A stretch of 64,000 nt of DNA, taken from positions 7,805,822 to 7,869,821 of the forward strand of contig OZ025872.1 in assembly GCA_964019415.1 (NCBI GenBank). Direction: 5' to 3'. This stretch comes from Ianthella basta. Taxonomy: Eukaryota; Porifera; Demospongiae; Verongiida; Ianthellidae. Positions 1-36,400 of this stretch are shown here, piece after piece. The notes under the pieces were generated by a model, which was not told the origin of the DNA, did not search any database, and worked only from the letters and a program-made list of their open reading frames with translations. How positions within the stretch are numbered: the stretch's first letter is position 1; every line of letters begins with the position of its first letter. Made by a program: the position numbers and the translations under genes.

Positions 1-24460
<24,460 letters not shown>

Positions 24461-24463
24461 CTC

Positions 24464-25557
24464 CTGTATGGGGTACACACAGTAACACAGTGAGTGCATG
24501 CCTTCACCAAGTGGACCCTCTGAGAGGAACACCATATTACTTTGGAATATGAGCCCAGTACATTAGACATATTAGGCATAAATACATTACTAGAACAGAC
24601 ACCCACTGGGTGAGACCATAATGCAGTGGACTAGGCAAATAGTGGAGAGGGTCTAGCATGCTAGAATAGTGAGGTCACACACAGGAAGGTGGGCAGTGCC
24701 TGTAGACCTGCCTCTGTACAAACTGTCACTTGTCTGTCAGGTGTGATACTATGAATAATGGTACAGTATACCAATGAATACACTCAACACTTGGCACTCA
24801 GCCCAAGGTGTGTCCCACCTACACACCCACATCTCCCTTGAGTGGCAGCAAGAGTACTCTGCTAGTCAAGAACCCCTTTCATAGGTATCAGGTGACCTTG
24901 CTGCAGTATTGTTTCAAGTAACAATTTGTAGAGGTCCACTTTCTGGTGTCTATTATATACAGAGATACCAATCCTGCAATGGGTCCAGGAAGGAATCTTC
25001 CTACTTAAGACTAAGTATAGTGTGTAGCTGGCTAGCTAGACTGTCTCTGGTATTGGGAGGCACATGTAAACATAACACACATGTACATGTGCACACACTG
25101 ACCCTGTTAGGGTGTGCATCTTGCTCCTGTGGTTTGTCTACAATGTGGCCTGAAGGTGATAAGACAAGGTTCTCCTGTCCTGAGCTGCTCCAAATGTAGT
25201 CCGAAGGAGAAGGGACAAGATGCTCCTGTCCTGAGCTGCTCACAATGAGGTATGGAGGAGAGGGGGCATGTTGCTCCTGTCCTGACTTGCTCTCAGGCTC
25301 ATTTTTTGACTTGTCTGACCTGTTCTCCATCCTGGAGTAGGGTGGCAAATGGGACATGACACTGAGCAAAAATTATGTAGCTTAGATAATCATATTTCAC
25401 TAAGAAGTGAAAGGAGACACTGCTAGTTCAAATCATATAGAAATCACCTCTGACCTGCTATGACAGGGAAAGCATGATGGCTTCATTTGTGTGACTTACA
25501 AAGTCCAACCAAAATGTCTGATGGAAGTAATTTGAAATACTAATCAATAGGGAAGAT
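24464..25557. other. 5' flank of paralog 1
   Basis: No exon found. The minus-strand ORF at 25001-25369 has imperfect 17-20-residue repeats (SSSGQEHLVPSPS-like) at 25,130-25,300, a small in-frame minisatellite of uncertain meaning. Most of this stretch is absent from paralog 2. Confidence 0.4.
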
Positions 25558-26152
25558 TACCGTATATGTCCGTATAGAGGCCCGGCTCAAATAGAGGCTG
25601 GGGCTCGAATGGAAGCCGGGGCTCGAATAGAAGCCAGGGTCCAAGCAAGGAATCTTTAATAGAGGCTGGGGCTCGAATAGAGTTCGGGTTCGAATTGAAG
25701 TCGGGTCTGGAATCCACATACTGGCACTCATCAGGACCTGAGGTGTACACTTTAGGTATGAATCTAACCCAGTGCAACGCATGTTGACTTACTGAAGTTC
25801 CCGGCCCCGCTGCAGTATAGCAATGTCCAAGTCTGAAGAGAAGCTCACCGCGTAGCTATGTTTTCCTGCAGCTAAAGGTAGTATGGGGCGAACATAGTGA
25901 AGCCGCGAAAGAAGCCAATGTGAGGGAGATATGGGAGTCGCTGGACGAGAACGAAGTGCGAGCTTCCTTCTCAGCGCATACGAATGGACAGCAGCCATGT
26001 CTTAACAGAGATTTTATATAGGAAACATGGCCAGGAATCAGTTCATTTTAATAGAGGCCGGGCTCAAATAGAAGCCAGGCTCGAACAAAGGCCGGGTCAA
26101 AAACCTCTTGAAAGAAATAGAGGCCCAGGCCTCTATTCAGACATATACAGTA
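25558..26152. mobile_element. MITE with TA target and AATAGAGGC subterminal repeats
   Basis: Termini CCGTATATGTCCGTATAGAG and, inverted, CTGTATATGTCTGAATAGAG flanked by TA. Both ends carry several AATAGAGGCTGGGGCTCG-type repeats. Tc1/mariner-like TA duplication is likely. The interior minus ORF has no recognisable domain. Confidence 0.75.
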
Positions 26153-27930
26153 AGTCAATTTGATTGACCATGATGCACCAAAGGAGCAATTAAAGATGTG
26201 TGCACGATGTTTCTAGATGTCAGAGTACATTGCACATTCCACATCTTCGTGTCCGGAGATTTCCTATTGTTCACTTAAATGTACGTGATACTAGGAGTTG
26301 TGCTGAGCATATAATTCCTAGTGCACATAGCAAACAGAGTTCTGGTGTGCAAAGCGTTTAGCTAATAGCAACTCAGCTTCAAAATTCGTGTCTATATGAG
26401 GGCAACATACGATTTAATACTTCATGTAGGGGGAAATGTCGACATCGCTCGAATGTTTAGCAACGTTGCTCGACAGATTCAACGATTCAACTGACGCCCT
26501 TTGCGCCATGCCTCCCTTAGTGTAAGAGTTAGCTAGCTACGTCAGGACATCATCAAAGCAGTGATTCGTGTGACTTAACCTGTGGATACCCGTAAATTCT
26601 CTGTTATTCTTGTAATGAGTTTACTAAGTTTGTAGGGGATCGTCACATACTGCCCTTAGCTGTGCTACATTATAGGGGTTTGCCATTCTTTGGTCAAAGC
26701 GCGAGCTGACTTTCGTTCTATCCTTGTAAGTAAAACAGTGGACGAGTGGACAGTTGCGCAATCCCTCAAGCACCCGATGAATCAGTAGTGCACCTACCTG
26801 GTCTCTAAACAGCACGCAGCTGAAGACGTTGAGTCTCAGACAGGAATCGGATCCCGCAGAGGCCTGGCTAGACCACAATAGTACATGCTGGTCTAAGCGT
26901 GTTAATAACATTCATTAGGGCATTAATGATATTCATATTTGGATCCACCGTATATGAGGGAACTACTGCTGACGGTGACGTCATGACGCCACGCTTGTGT
27001 TATTTTTTATCCAACATGTGCCTGAGCATGCACGGAGAAAACAGATTTAGAGCTAGCTCTGGACTAGCCAGGGTACTGCGTTAAATTGATGGTTGTATGT
27101 GTTTGTGTCACTACATGCGTACCTGTCTGTTCCCCAGTGTGTGTGCATTGCAGTATGCTACTGATGATTGAAGCCACTTACTATTTAGGGATCGGCTGAC
27201 CAGCCACTTACCTCATGATCAGCCAAGCAGACACACTGATGGAGATGAAAAGGTATATTGTATGTGTGTGTGTGTGTTTTATGGAGATGATCACTAATGT
27301 ACGAACCTGATCAGCCAAGAAACACTGATGGAGATGGCAAGGTGTGGTGTGTGTGTATGTCTGACACTGTTTGGTGTGTGTGTTTTATGTTTTGTGTAGT
27401 ACCCACACAAGGTGCCTTTACATGTGTCTGTTTTGTGTGCGTGTTGTGTCCATGTATACGTGTGTATGTGCCACAGGTGTGACACAACACTCTTCTGTCG
27501 CCAGCTGTCATCCAGGAGGTGGTTGATTCAGTCCCTCACACCTCACACGTTACCTCTCCCCTTTGTAGGATAAATAGAGAGAGATTCTTCTTCATTTCTC
27601 CTTTACTCATCTTACTTCCACAGAAGTATAACCATTAAAAGTATACTCAAACAGTGTACATGAGTGTGTTTGTGTGAGTGTGTCCTCTGTGTGGGTGTAT
27701 GAGGGGATTGGTGTGTTTGTGTTGGGCTCCACTGCTCTTTCCAGACCTTCACCATCATGTTCCTAGAAGAGCAACAATAGGAGGAGGTAAAGTCAATGTT
27801 GTCCCCAGTAGCTCTGAGGTGTTTGGTGCTGATGGAAGACGACCACCTCAGACAACACACCACCACACCTCCCACACTACCTACCAACCACACCCATCAC
27901 TGTACAAGTGCGCGTGCACACACACACACA
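26153..27930. other. Upstream block conserved between the two copies
   Basis: 26,385-26,870 and 27,480-27,930 match 61,560-62,060 and 62,300-62,750. No open frame is conserved. It may hold promoter or untranslated sequence for the ankyrin gene (~2 kb upstream), but no defined motif supports this. Confidence 0.35.
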
Positions 27931-28398
27931 CTTGAACTTGAACTTGAAATCTGCCCACAGCACGAAGTGCTGTGATGGCAGGGCCCTGGGCAACCTGGGC
28001 CAGCAGCACGGGGAACGTCCTGGGTGACACAACCCCCTGCCACTATCTAGCGCATTGAAGATGGCACTCCCCATGGATTGCGAGTCCAAAGGCGAGTCAG
28101 AGAAACCACCACCAGAATCTGGACTACTCCTCACGAAACGGTGGTGGCTGCGGACCCTGGATTCAGCGGCTAACGGGCACCAAAAAGCCGTCAGGCTATA
28201 GATATGGTACCCGCTCGACTGGTCGCCACGCGTAGCCTCGATGGCCGACATGAGTTCCAGTCAAGGTCGCTCCAAACGAATCCAGGGGGTGTGGTGGAAG
28301 GGATGGATAAAAGGAAGCGGAGCCTGTGCCGCGGGCTTGATGGTTTCGAGTTGTCTTCCGCGCGAACACGTGGCTAACCGCCGCCATTTTGGTGACGT
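27931..28398 (-). mobile_element. SINE/LINE-like retroposed insertion with (TTCAAG)n tail
   Basis: Splits a CA tract that is continuous in paralog 2 (62,745-62,800). On the minus strand it starts near an ATGGCGGCGG motif and ends in short CAAGTT tandem repeats (27,931-27,947), a retroposon-type tail. A minus ORF (28251-27940) has no domain I recognise. Confidence 0.55.
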
Positions 28399-28411
28399 CA
28401 CACATACACCA

Positions 28412-28412
<1 letters not shown>

Positions 28413-28490
<78 letters not shown>
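28413..28490. repeat. (CA)n microsatellite
   Basis: CA tract with one CAGA interruption, immediately right of the retroposon-like insertion. Confidence 0.95.
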
Positions 28491-28492
<2 letters not shown>

Positions 28493-29368
28493 GTCATACA
28501 CTAAACATACACTACTACACAATTCATGTAATCACATGCACCGAGCACACACCATGTACAAAGACATAACTAGATGCAAGAACACACACACACACATACA
28601 GGCACACACAGTCGTGCACACGCAACCATCCCTCCCACAACCATTGGAAACATGCCATTTGTAAGATGTAAAGTAGCATAATTGCCGAGCGACGAGCGTA
28701 AGTGAGCGAAGCGAGGCCATTGATCACTGTCTATTTGAGCCTCGGTGATATATATCCAATATTTATATCGCACGACATGTGACTGAGCATGTGACTCCGT
28801 CACGTGACGGCTTGTCTTTTCAAGGGCTGCTTATGCTCCTGTTCGGCCGCTCATCTTTGCTGGCGTGCTCCTGCAGAAGAGGGGCACAGAAGGAGAGCAG
28901 ATGGGAATGGCAACAACACGGCTGCATCCAGCACGCCGAGGGGGCCACACTGCAAGATGGTGCGCGCGACTTGATACAGAGACAGCGGGGCAAAGATAGG
29001 CCAGACTAGAAGCAAATGCAGCGGCAGTCCAGGCTTGAGGAGCTTTGGCAGTAACAAACAAGGCTCTTGGCTACTAAGACAACGTTAACTCCAATCTGTA
29101 ACATCACATTACACTTGTCTACTGGCCACGCATTCATGCTGCGAGGCAATTCTTATGTGCTTAGCGTATGCCTAGTTTTAGCTATTATTAATGCGAGTCT
29201 GGCTATAGCCATACTGTTTACTAACTGATCTCATGAATGTGAGAGTGGACACCATTTTCATCTTATGATAGGTGCTATGGGTCACCTGGCACTTTAGGTG
29301 TACGTATGACTGCACTGCAGCCAAGACATATCATATGAGCCCCCAGCAGCAGCAGCATGCCAACTGGA
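28491..29368. other. Spacer with copy-1-specific insertion at ~28,681-29,170
   Basis: The insertion begins with GAGCGACGAGCGTAAGTGAG and includes GAGCGAAGCGAG. The paralog 2 flanks join directly near 62,885. No protein recognised. Confidence 0.45.
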
Positions 29369-29478
29369 ACACACGGTACATAGCCTAGAGCACACTGTAC
29401 ATAGCTTAGAGCACACTGTACATAGCTTAGAGCACACTGTACATAGCTTAGAGCACACTGTACATAGCCTAGAGCACA
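29369..29478. repeat. 21-bp minisatellite, five units
   Basis: Unit GAGCACACTGTACATAGCTTA repeated with few changes. In paralog 2 the same place has at most one unit (~63,085). Confidence 0.9.
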
Positions 29479-29887
29479 CAGGAGTGGAGTAGGCACATAA
29501 TGAGATTCATGACAAGCTCTGGGACCTGTATCACCATGAAGTTCCTAAACCATGAATACGATTAATTGTAGGGGCTGGAGACAGATGGTCAGTATTCCAC
29601 TGCCCCTGGGTTACTGAGATGTGCAAGAGAGATAGGAGACAGAAGGCTAGGGGGTTGGCCAGGCCATAGCTGAGCCTACATCAAGCTGAAGAGTTAAAAA
29701 AAAACAAGGGGACCTCTCTAATGAGGGCAGTACCAACTGCCCCAGCTACATAGAGATGTGTACAAAACTACCTCTGAAAAAAGGGCACCTCTCACACACT
29801 TACACTGAAGGGCAGTTTTACGCACACACACACCTCCAACCAACCACTGACAGCTTGACATCTTCTCCTTCACTGTGCTGTAATTAT

Positions 29888-30060
29888 TTTTTTACAAGGA
29901 AGAATAGCTGACCATTGGAATTGGGGACTATGTTAGAATAATACGGCTTTTCTCAAGCAGCTCAATTTGCTTGGAATTCTTAGCAGCTACTGCTGTGGTA
30001 GTACCCATCTACATTAAACCATCTTTAAATGTGTCAACCAGAAATGTGTGGAACTTCGGA
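29888..30060 (-). pseudogene. Relic of the GTPase exon
   Basis: About 170 bp closely match 3,000-2,835 and 49,345-49,182 of the two GTPase exons (for example GACCATTGGAATTGGGGACT and AATACGGCTT). It has lost bases and frame. It lies just downstream, on the minus strand, of the death-fold exon array, which suggests a third, largely deleted paralog or a misplaced copy. Confidence 0.85.
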
Positions 30061-30073
30061 AACAAAAGACTTC

Positions 30074-30262
30074 GTATAGGGAGGATTGACTCACATGTTA
30101 CACTGAGTACCCTATAGAGTAGTCTGACTATGTATAGGGAGGACTGACTCACATGTTACACTGAGTATCCTATAGAGTAGTCTGACTGCGTATAGGGAGG
30201 ACTGACTCACATGTTACATTGAGTACCCTATAGAGTAGTCTGACTATGTATAAGGAGGGCTG
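30074..30262. repeat. 58-bp minisatellite, 3.2 units
   Basis: Unit GTATAGGGAGGACTGACTCA followed by CATGTTACACTGAGTACCCT and ATAGAGTAGTCTGACT, starting at 30074, 30132, 30190 and 30248. Confidence 0.92.
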
Positions 30263-30292
30263 ACACATTACGTACGTATGTATCTCACTAAC

Positions 30293-30473
30293 CTCTCAAT
30301 TAGTGTGCTTCAAATTCACCAACGTCTTCAAACTTCAGACATCAGGTGTTCTGGTTACAACCTCTGATGGTTTGGTGTGCTGGATACTAACCAGTCTGCC
30401 AGCCAGGTACTCTCCTTCTCCTTCCATCCTCTTCACTTCATTGCTAACTTCTCTTGGTATACCTCTGTCAGCA
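30293..30473 (-). pseudogene. Degenerate beta-type death-fold exon
   Basis: Homologous to 31492-31298, but short deletions after VYQEKLA shift the frame and a TGA follows TRTPDV. Splice-site remnants GCAG and GTTAGT remain. It is the last recognisable exon of the array. Confidence 0.75.
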
Positions 30474-33400
30474 CTGCATGGGAAAACAGCATTGATTTTG
30501 ATACACACACACAGGGTGAACAAGCTTGAGTGTGTGTGTGTGTGTGTGTGCGTGTGTGTGTGTGTGTGTGCGTGTGTGTGTGCGTGTGTGTGTGTGCGTG
30601 TGTGTATGTGTGTGTGCGTGTGTGCCAAACATCATCACTCCTCTTTTCCCGCATGTGTTACATATCACACTGTCATAGTGCAGTACTTGAACACTCATGC
30701 ATGTGGGTTGTTACTACAGTACAACTCACTCTTCAGGTGGTTCATAGCACAGCCATGTTTCTCCAGAACTTTACAGGCTTCCGGCAATACCTCTGCATGT
30801 TTGGTCAACAGAGATTGAACAATATGCTCCAACCCCCACCTTCCCTGACTAGCCTCCTCAAGGCACTCTTCTGCTGTTAGAAGACGCCTAGTAAAGAGCT
30901 CATTCAGTACTGCAGGGTGAGAATACGTATAGAAATCACTTGATCACTCACTGCTTCATACACTGTGCTGTGTATGCATTTTCACTACATAGTATACACA
31001 TTGACAACGAGACAAGCAAAACTGAGAGTGAGAAGGTGACAGAGGTCACGTGTTGACATCTTCCATGTCCACCATGAACATCTGAACAACTAAACACATC
31101 CCACCTACACTTGGCCCTTGTCATGGCAGCATGGCCACATCTTGACTGCACAAATGTGCTCAACTCGTACATTCAAGGTCCCTCCATTAACATAGGCAAT
31201 GATGATTCAGTGAATGATGGTTAGAAAGGATTGTAGTTAGGGTGGACTTGACTGTTGTACAGAGTTCACCACAGTGTAGTCTGACTACCTCACCAACCTC
31301 TCAACTTGTGAGCTTCATCAAAGTATTCACAGTAGTCAACCTTGTCCAGTAAGTCGGTTGTTCTGGTTGCAACCTCTGGTGGTTTGGTGCACTGGATACA
31401 GACCAACCAACCAGCCAGGTACCCTCCTTCTCCTCTCATCCTCTTCACTTCATCCTCGGTCACCAACTTCTCCTGGTACAACTCTGACAGAACTGTGTGG
31501 GATAGCAGCACTGATACACAGACTGGGCACACAAAACATTCTCACACTTTGTGACTGTGCTAATAGCAAAGGTATACAGTGTGTGAGTGCATGGGCCCGT
31601 GTGTGTTATGAATATATGTGTGTGTCCATGCAAAAACCCGGCTTCGTGTATTTTTGGTCAAAATTGAGATACTGCACATGGTGCATGATCTATGCGAAAG
31701 GCATCAACTGCTGCAGTGGCAGTTCCCATTTCCATTCCTACTGCGAGATATAGAAATTTTAAAACATGCTGGAATCTTTATTAATGACATTATAATATTC
31801 ATAAGCTGGTATAAAGATATTCATGATTACAATAAACATATTCATAGCCTCATGCATATTCAAAAGAGTAATCTTCATGCCAGTAAAAGAAGTCTTACAA
31901 GCATGCAATGACTCAAGTTGACCTACTAGGGCATCCCCTCTTATTATGTCCACTTTCCTTGCACACCGAACATGTACGACGCTTTGTTCCAGCAGTTGTA
32001 GGTAAGGAAGTTGGTTCACCTCCAGATCCTTGATGATTTTGCACTCCATCAGACTCCTGGTGAGGCTTTGGTGCACTTGGCTGTGGGCATGTTATATCTG
32101 CAGCCAGGTTGCAGGAACAGAATGGCCTTATCTTCTCAAAAAGGTACCACTGTCGTTCAAGATCCAACCCTTTTGGGAGAATCTGTTGCGGAGTGTCTGT
32201 GGCATTTGGACGGCATTTTAGGATCTGAATGCTGTGCTCAGGTGACTGAGAATATTTGCGAACGAAAACAACTCCAGGGTGCTGATGATCAAAGCGAAAT
32301 GTGTGATAGGATGTAATTAATGGTAATACTTTGAAATACTCAGAGAGAAACCGAGACCAATTGAAGAATTTGACTAGAGTTTCCCCATCAGTTGCAGTAA
32401 TCACTTGAGGAATGTTTCCTCCAACCTGAGATGAGTTCCTTACAATGCTGCTATGCAGTTGATGGTGTCAACTCTGGTCCTTCTATACAGTTTCTTAATC
32501 AGACCAAAATGTCTGTCTGGGGCGAATTTAGTATGGCCAGCAAGCATGAATGCCAATTTGACCGTCTTGTTCTGTCCCATGAGAACACGGTACGAAAGTT
32601 ACTGAATTAGGCAGTTATTCTTATTCTGCCCAACACAGTTGTCAGCATGCAAGAGGAAGTGATCTTCCTTCTGTCCATGGTTGGCCAAGTAATGGTGAAC
32701 CAAACTGACAGTTGCATTTGCCCCTTTCCCCACATTCTCTGACTCATCAATCAGATAATTGACCTGTGTCCCTAGAGGTTCACATGCCATTCCAAAAATT
32801 TGGCACTTCCTAGCCATCAGAAAGAAGGCTGGTCCTGGCTGCTGCGGATTATTCGGAAAATGCACTTGCTGTGCATAGTCGAAGCTATAGTGCATGGTAG
32901 ACGAATGGTTACCATCCGTTGTGGCATTCCTGCACTCAGCAATTTGGGCGTTATATCGCTCACGCTCTTCTTTAGCTAGGCGCAAATGTGCTTCTGCATG
33001 CTGCAGCCGCTCTGACTTCTCATCCTCTGATAGATGCGCCGATCGCATGATTTGCGCAATGTTCTGCTGACATTCGAAGCATAAATCTGAGGAGGGCTTC
33101 ATTGTAGCAATGTGTGGTATCAGTGCTTGCCAGAGATCGTAAAATTTACTTCTCCCTACAGGAATAACTCCAATTACTGCACAAGCAGCTCTGTAATCTC
33201 TATAGACTTTGCTTTTAGGCATGTCAGAAGGTAAAAGCAAAGTCTTGTCAGTTGCATTTGGCAGTCTACCTGGCAAAGGTGACCCATGTGTGATGCCAAC
33301 ATTTGTGATAAACTCTCGAACGCGAAAAACTTCAGAATACGCAATCTGGTTGTGCCTCGGTAATTTCGAATTTCCATGTAACCTTTGCACCACACCATTT

Positions 33401-36400
33401 CTGTCCACGGCTTTGCAGAGGTTCTCAAAGCGCTCCCTACCAATAATTATAACATGCACAAAGCAAAAGGTCTTCCTACAGATCTGTAGGCCATGCAAGT
33501 AGAAGCTAGTGAATGGCCAGAAAGTTGCCATGTCCCCGCGGTAGGAAGATGGCTTGCTGGCAGCGTTCGTACAAAGGGCATTGAGCTGAGCCATAACAAC
33601 TAGGTCTAAGTCCTTTCGAGCTAGCTGAAGACAGTTGCTACGAGTCAGGGTGATAGTGAGCTGAGAAAACTGACCTGAACATGGTGATTTGTTGGGCCCA
33701 AGAGTGCAGCCACAGGTTTCTGTCATGAACTTCACAATCTTGTCATCTTCCTCCTTGTCCTCGAAGCTGTGTTCCACACTGACTGCCGACGAATCACACA
33801 GATGCGGTGCATCTTCTTCCTGAGCTGGCTGGGTAACTCCTCCATCGCTCTGGCTCGTAGACGGCGAACAGAGACCTTCTTCCACTCCATTGCGGGCGCT
33901 AGCCGTCACTTCAAGTCCCTCTGCTTCTCCTTCGCGGGCGCTAGCCGTCACTTCAAGACCCTCTGCTTCTCCTTCGCAGGCAACGATCGTTACGTCGAAT
34001 TGTACCGAAGTTCGAAGTGAACTGAGATCCGTAATACCTTATTCGTCGTCGTCCGAATGTTCGGCGAGTGCACCCTGGTCTCTGGAAGCCTCGTACTCTT
34101 CTTCAGCAGTTCGGAACTCTTCCTCTAGTTGCGCTAAAACGCTTTCTAAATCCAAGCGTGATCTAACAGCCATCTTACTACGAAACTAGGCAAGGGAGGT
34201 ATCAAACGACAGGTCTCGCTGAGTTCTACAATCTCCAGTATGTCACTTGACGAAAACGCACACCATTCCGCAGATGCGAACGTTTCCATACGCGATTTCG
34301 TTTTTTCTGTTTCCTGAACATTATGCATATTTACACGAAGCCGGGTTTTTGCGTGGACGGCCACATATGCGTATATGTGTGTATAATACATGTGCATGCT
34401 TGTGTGTGCACAGGTGTGTGTGTGAGTGGCGTGTATGTGTAGTCTTGTCCCCAGACCCATCTTAAGCACGTGCATGTGAAGGGTCTTCGGACGAGACTAG
34501 TGTGTGCTTGTGGGAGGGGTGTGTGGGTGCACGTATGAGAGTGCATGAACACAACTTGATAAAACACAATATAGCAAAACTCACTCTTCAGCTCCTCCAC
34601 ATGGCAGCCATGTTTCTCCAGGACTTGATTTGTTTCTTGCACTACTTCAGCAGGTTTGAACAATACCACTTTATAAAGATGGTCCTCCCACACCCGCCCT
34701 CCCTTCCCAGCCACCTCAGAGCACTCTTCTCCTGTTAGGAGGTGTCTAGTGAAGAGCTCATTCAGTACTGCAGGGTGTGAATGGGTTTAGAAATCACTTG
34801 GCCACTCAATGCTTCATGCAGTGTGCTGTGTACACATGTCCACTACACAGTATATACTCAACAGTTGGACACATGTAAAAGGAACCAGAAAGTAAGACCC
34901 CTCCTACCCCTACCCCTGTATTGAAACAGTACAACAATCCTGTCAATAATTTTACAACACTCAGACTATGCTGCAAAAGTGCTTCTTTCCCAAATGCTAT
35001 TCACAAACATTTGTGTTCCCATTAACATTGGCTGCGTGTGAACTACTGAATCTTCTGACCGCCCACCAACCTCTCAACTGTGTTCCTTCCTCATTGTAGC
35101 CAAACTTGTCTATAAGATCAGCAGATTTGTCCACCACTTCTGGAGTTTTGGTGAACTGAATAGGGACAAGTTGGTCGGCCAGGTAGCCTCCTTTACTTTT
35201 CATCCTCTCCCATTCATCCTCAGTCACCAACCTTTCTAGGTACAGCTCTGATAGCACTGTGTGGGATATAACGTGAGAACACAACTCAAAGTCGGCCATT
35301 TTATCTTGCTCTCAATAAATAATTCAACTACTTCTGTACATTCACAACTGTGGGTCTAAACGTCATTATTATACAGTAATATAAGGCTACAAACTATATA
35401 AAGAACATATCAGCTAGTACAATGGACGGGTGGAGCTGTTTTAGTGAGTTCACTATTGACCAGTATGACCACCTCACCTTTCAGCTTATTTGCTGACTCA
35501 TTGTGTCCAAACTTGTATAACACATCTGCCGTCCTGGTCATCACCTCAGGAGGTTTGGAGCACAGTACTTTGTAAATTCTGCTAGCCAGGTATCGTCCTT
35601 CTCCTTTCAACATCTCCAAGTCAGTTTCAGCTACCAACTTCTTCTGGTACAACTCTGACAGCACTGTGTGGAACAATAGCAGCACTGATACACAGACTGC
35701 AGGGCACACAAAATGCACATCATGGGAACATAAATGTATCATACTGCAGTGTTGAAACTCACTCTGCAGGTCCTTCACTTGGCAGCCATGTTCCTCCAGC
35801 ACTTGACTGGCTTCTTGCACCACCTCTGTAGGTTTGGTTGACATGACGTGAGCAATATGGTCCTCCCACTCCCACCTCCATTTCCTAGCCACCTCAAAGC
35901 ACTCTTCTCCTCTTAAGAGGTGTCTAAGGAAGAGCTCATTCAGTACTGCAGGGTGTGAAAAGATTTAGAAATCACTTTACCACTCACTGCTTCATGCAGT
36001 GTGCTGTGTACGTATTTAATACACATTACAGTGACATGTAGTGACTGTACTCTGGCATCATAGCCATTGCCATGCAGGCCCAGCGGAACCGGTCCGGTTG
36101 CTCAGGCCATGGCCGGAGCAACTTTTCAGGAAGAACTGGAAATAACTTTAGAGGAATTAGGTAAAGTGTCCACCTAATAGTAATTCCCCAGACTTACCCG
36201 AAATGTTGCTCTTCTAAATATGGTTTTAATTGATGGATACAAGTATCCTACCAAATGTGGTCCTAATCTTGGTGACCAGGTCGGACACGACCGAGAATCA
36301 CCCTGCAGCAACACAGAACTGATGGTTGTTCATGCGACGCGACGGCCATTTTCAGCGGAAGCGATAAAATGGCGGGCCCTACTCTAGACGATCTCTAAAA

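Noticed and set aside
26385-26870. Conserved upstream block as a promoter
   Set aside because: Conservation is explained by the recent duplication; no TATA, Inr or other defined element stands out.
29369-29478. Possible CRISPR-like array
   Set aside because: Units are directly contiguous with no spacers, and the sequence is eukaryotic.
29275-29496. ORF with repeated LSYVQCA units
   Set aside because: It is a translation of the 21-bp minisatellite; no counterpart in the other copy.
32275-32310. CTGATGA followed closely by GAAA, hammerhead-like
   Set aside because: It lies within the transposon protein sequence and has no stem II or stem I complementarity.
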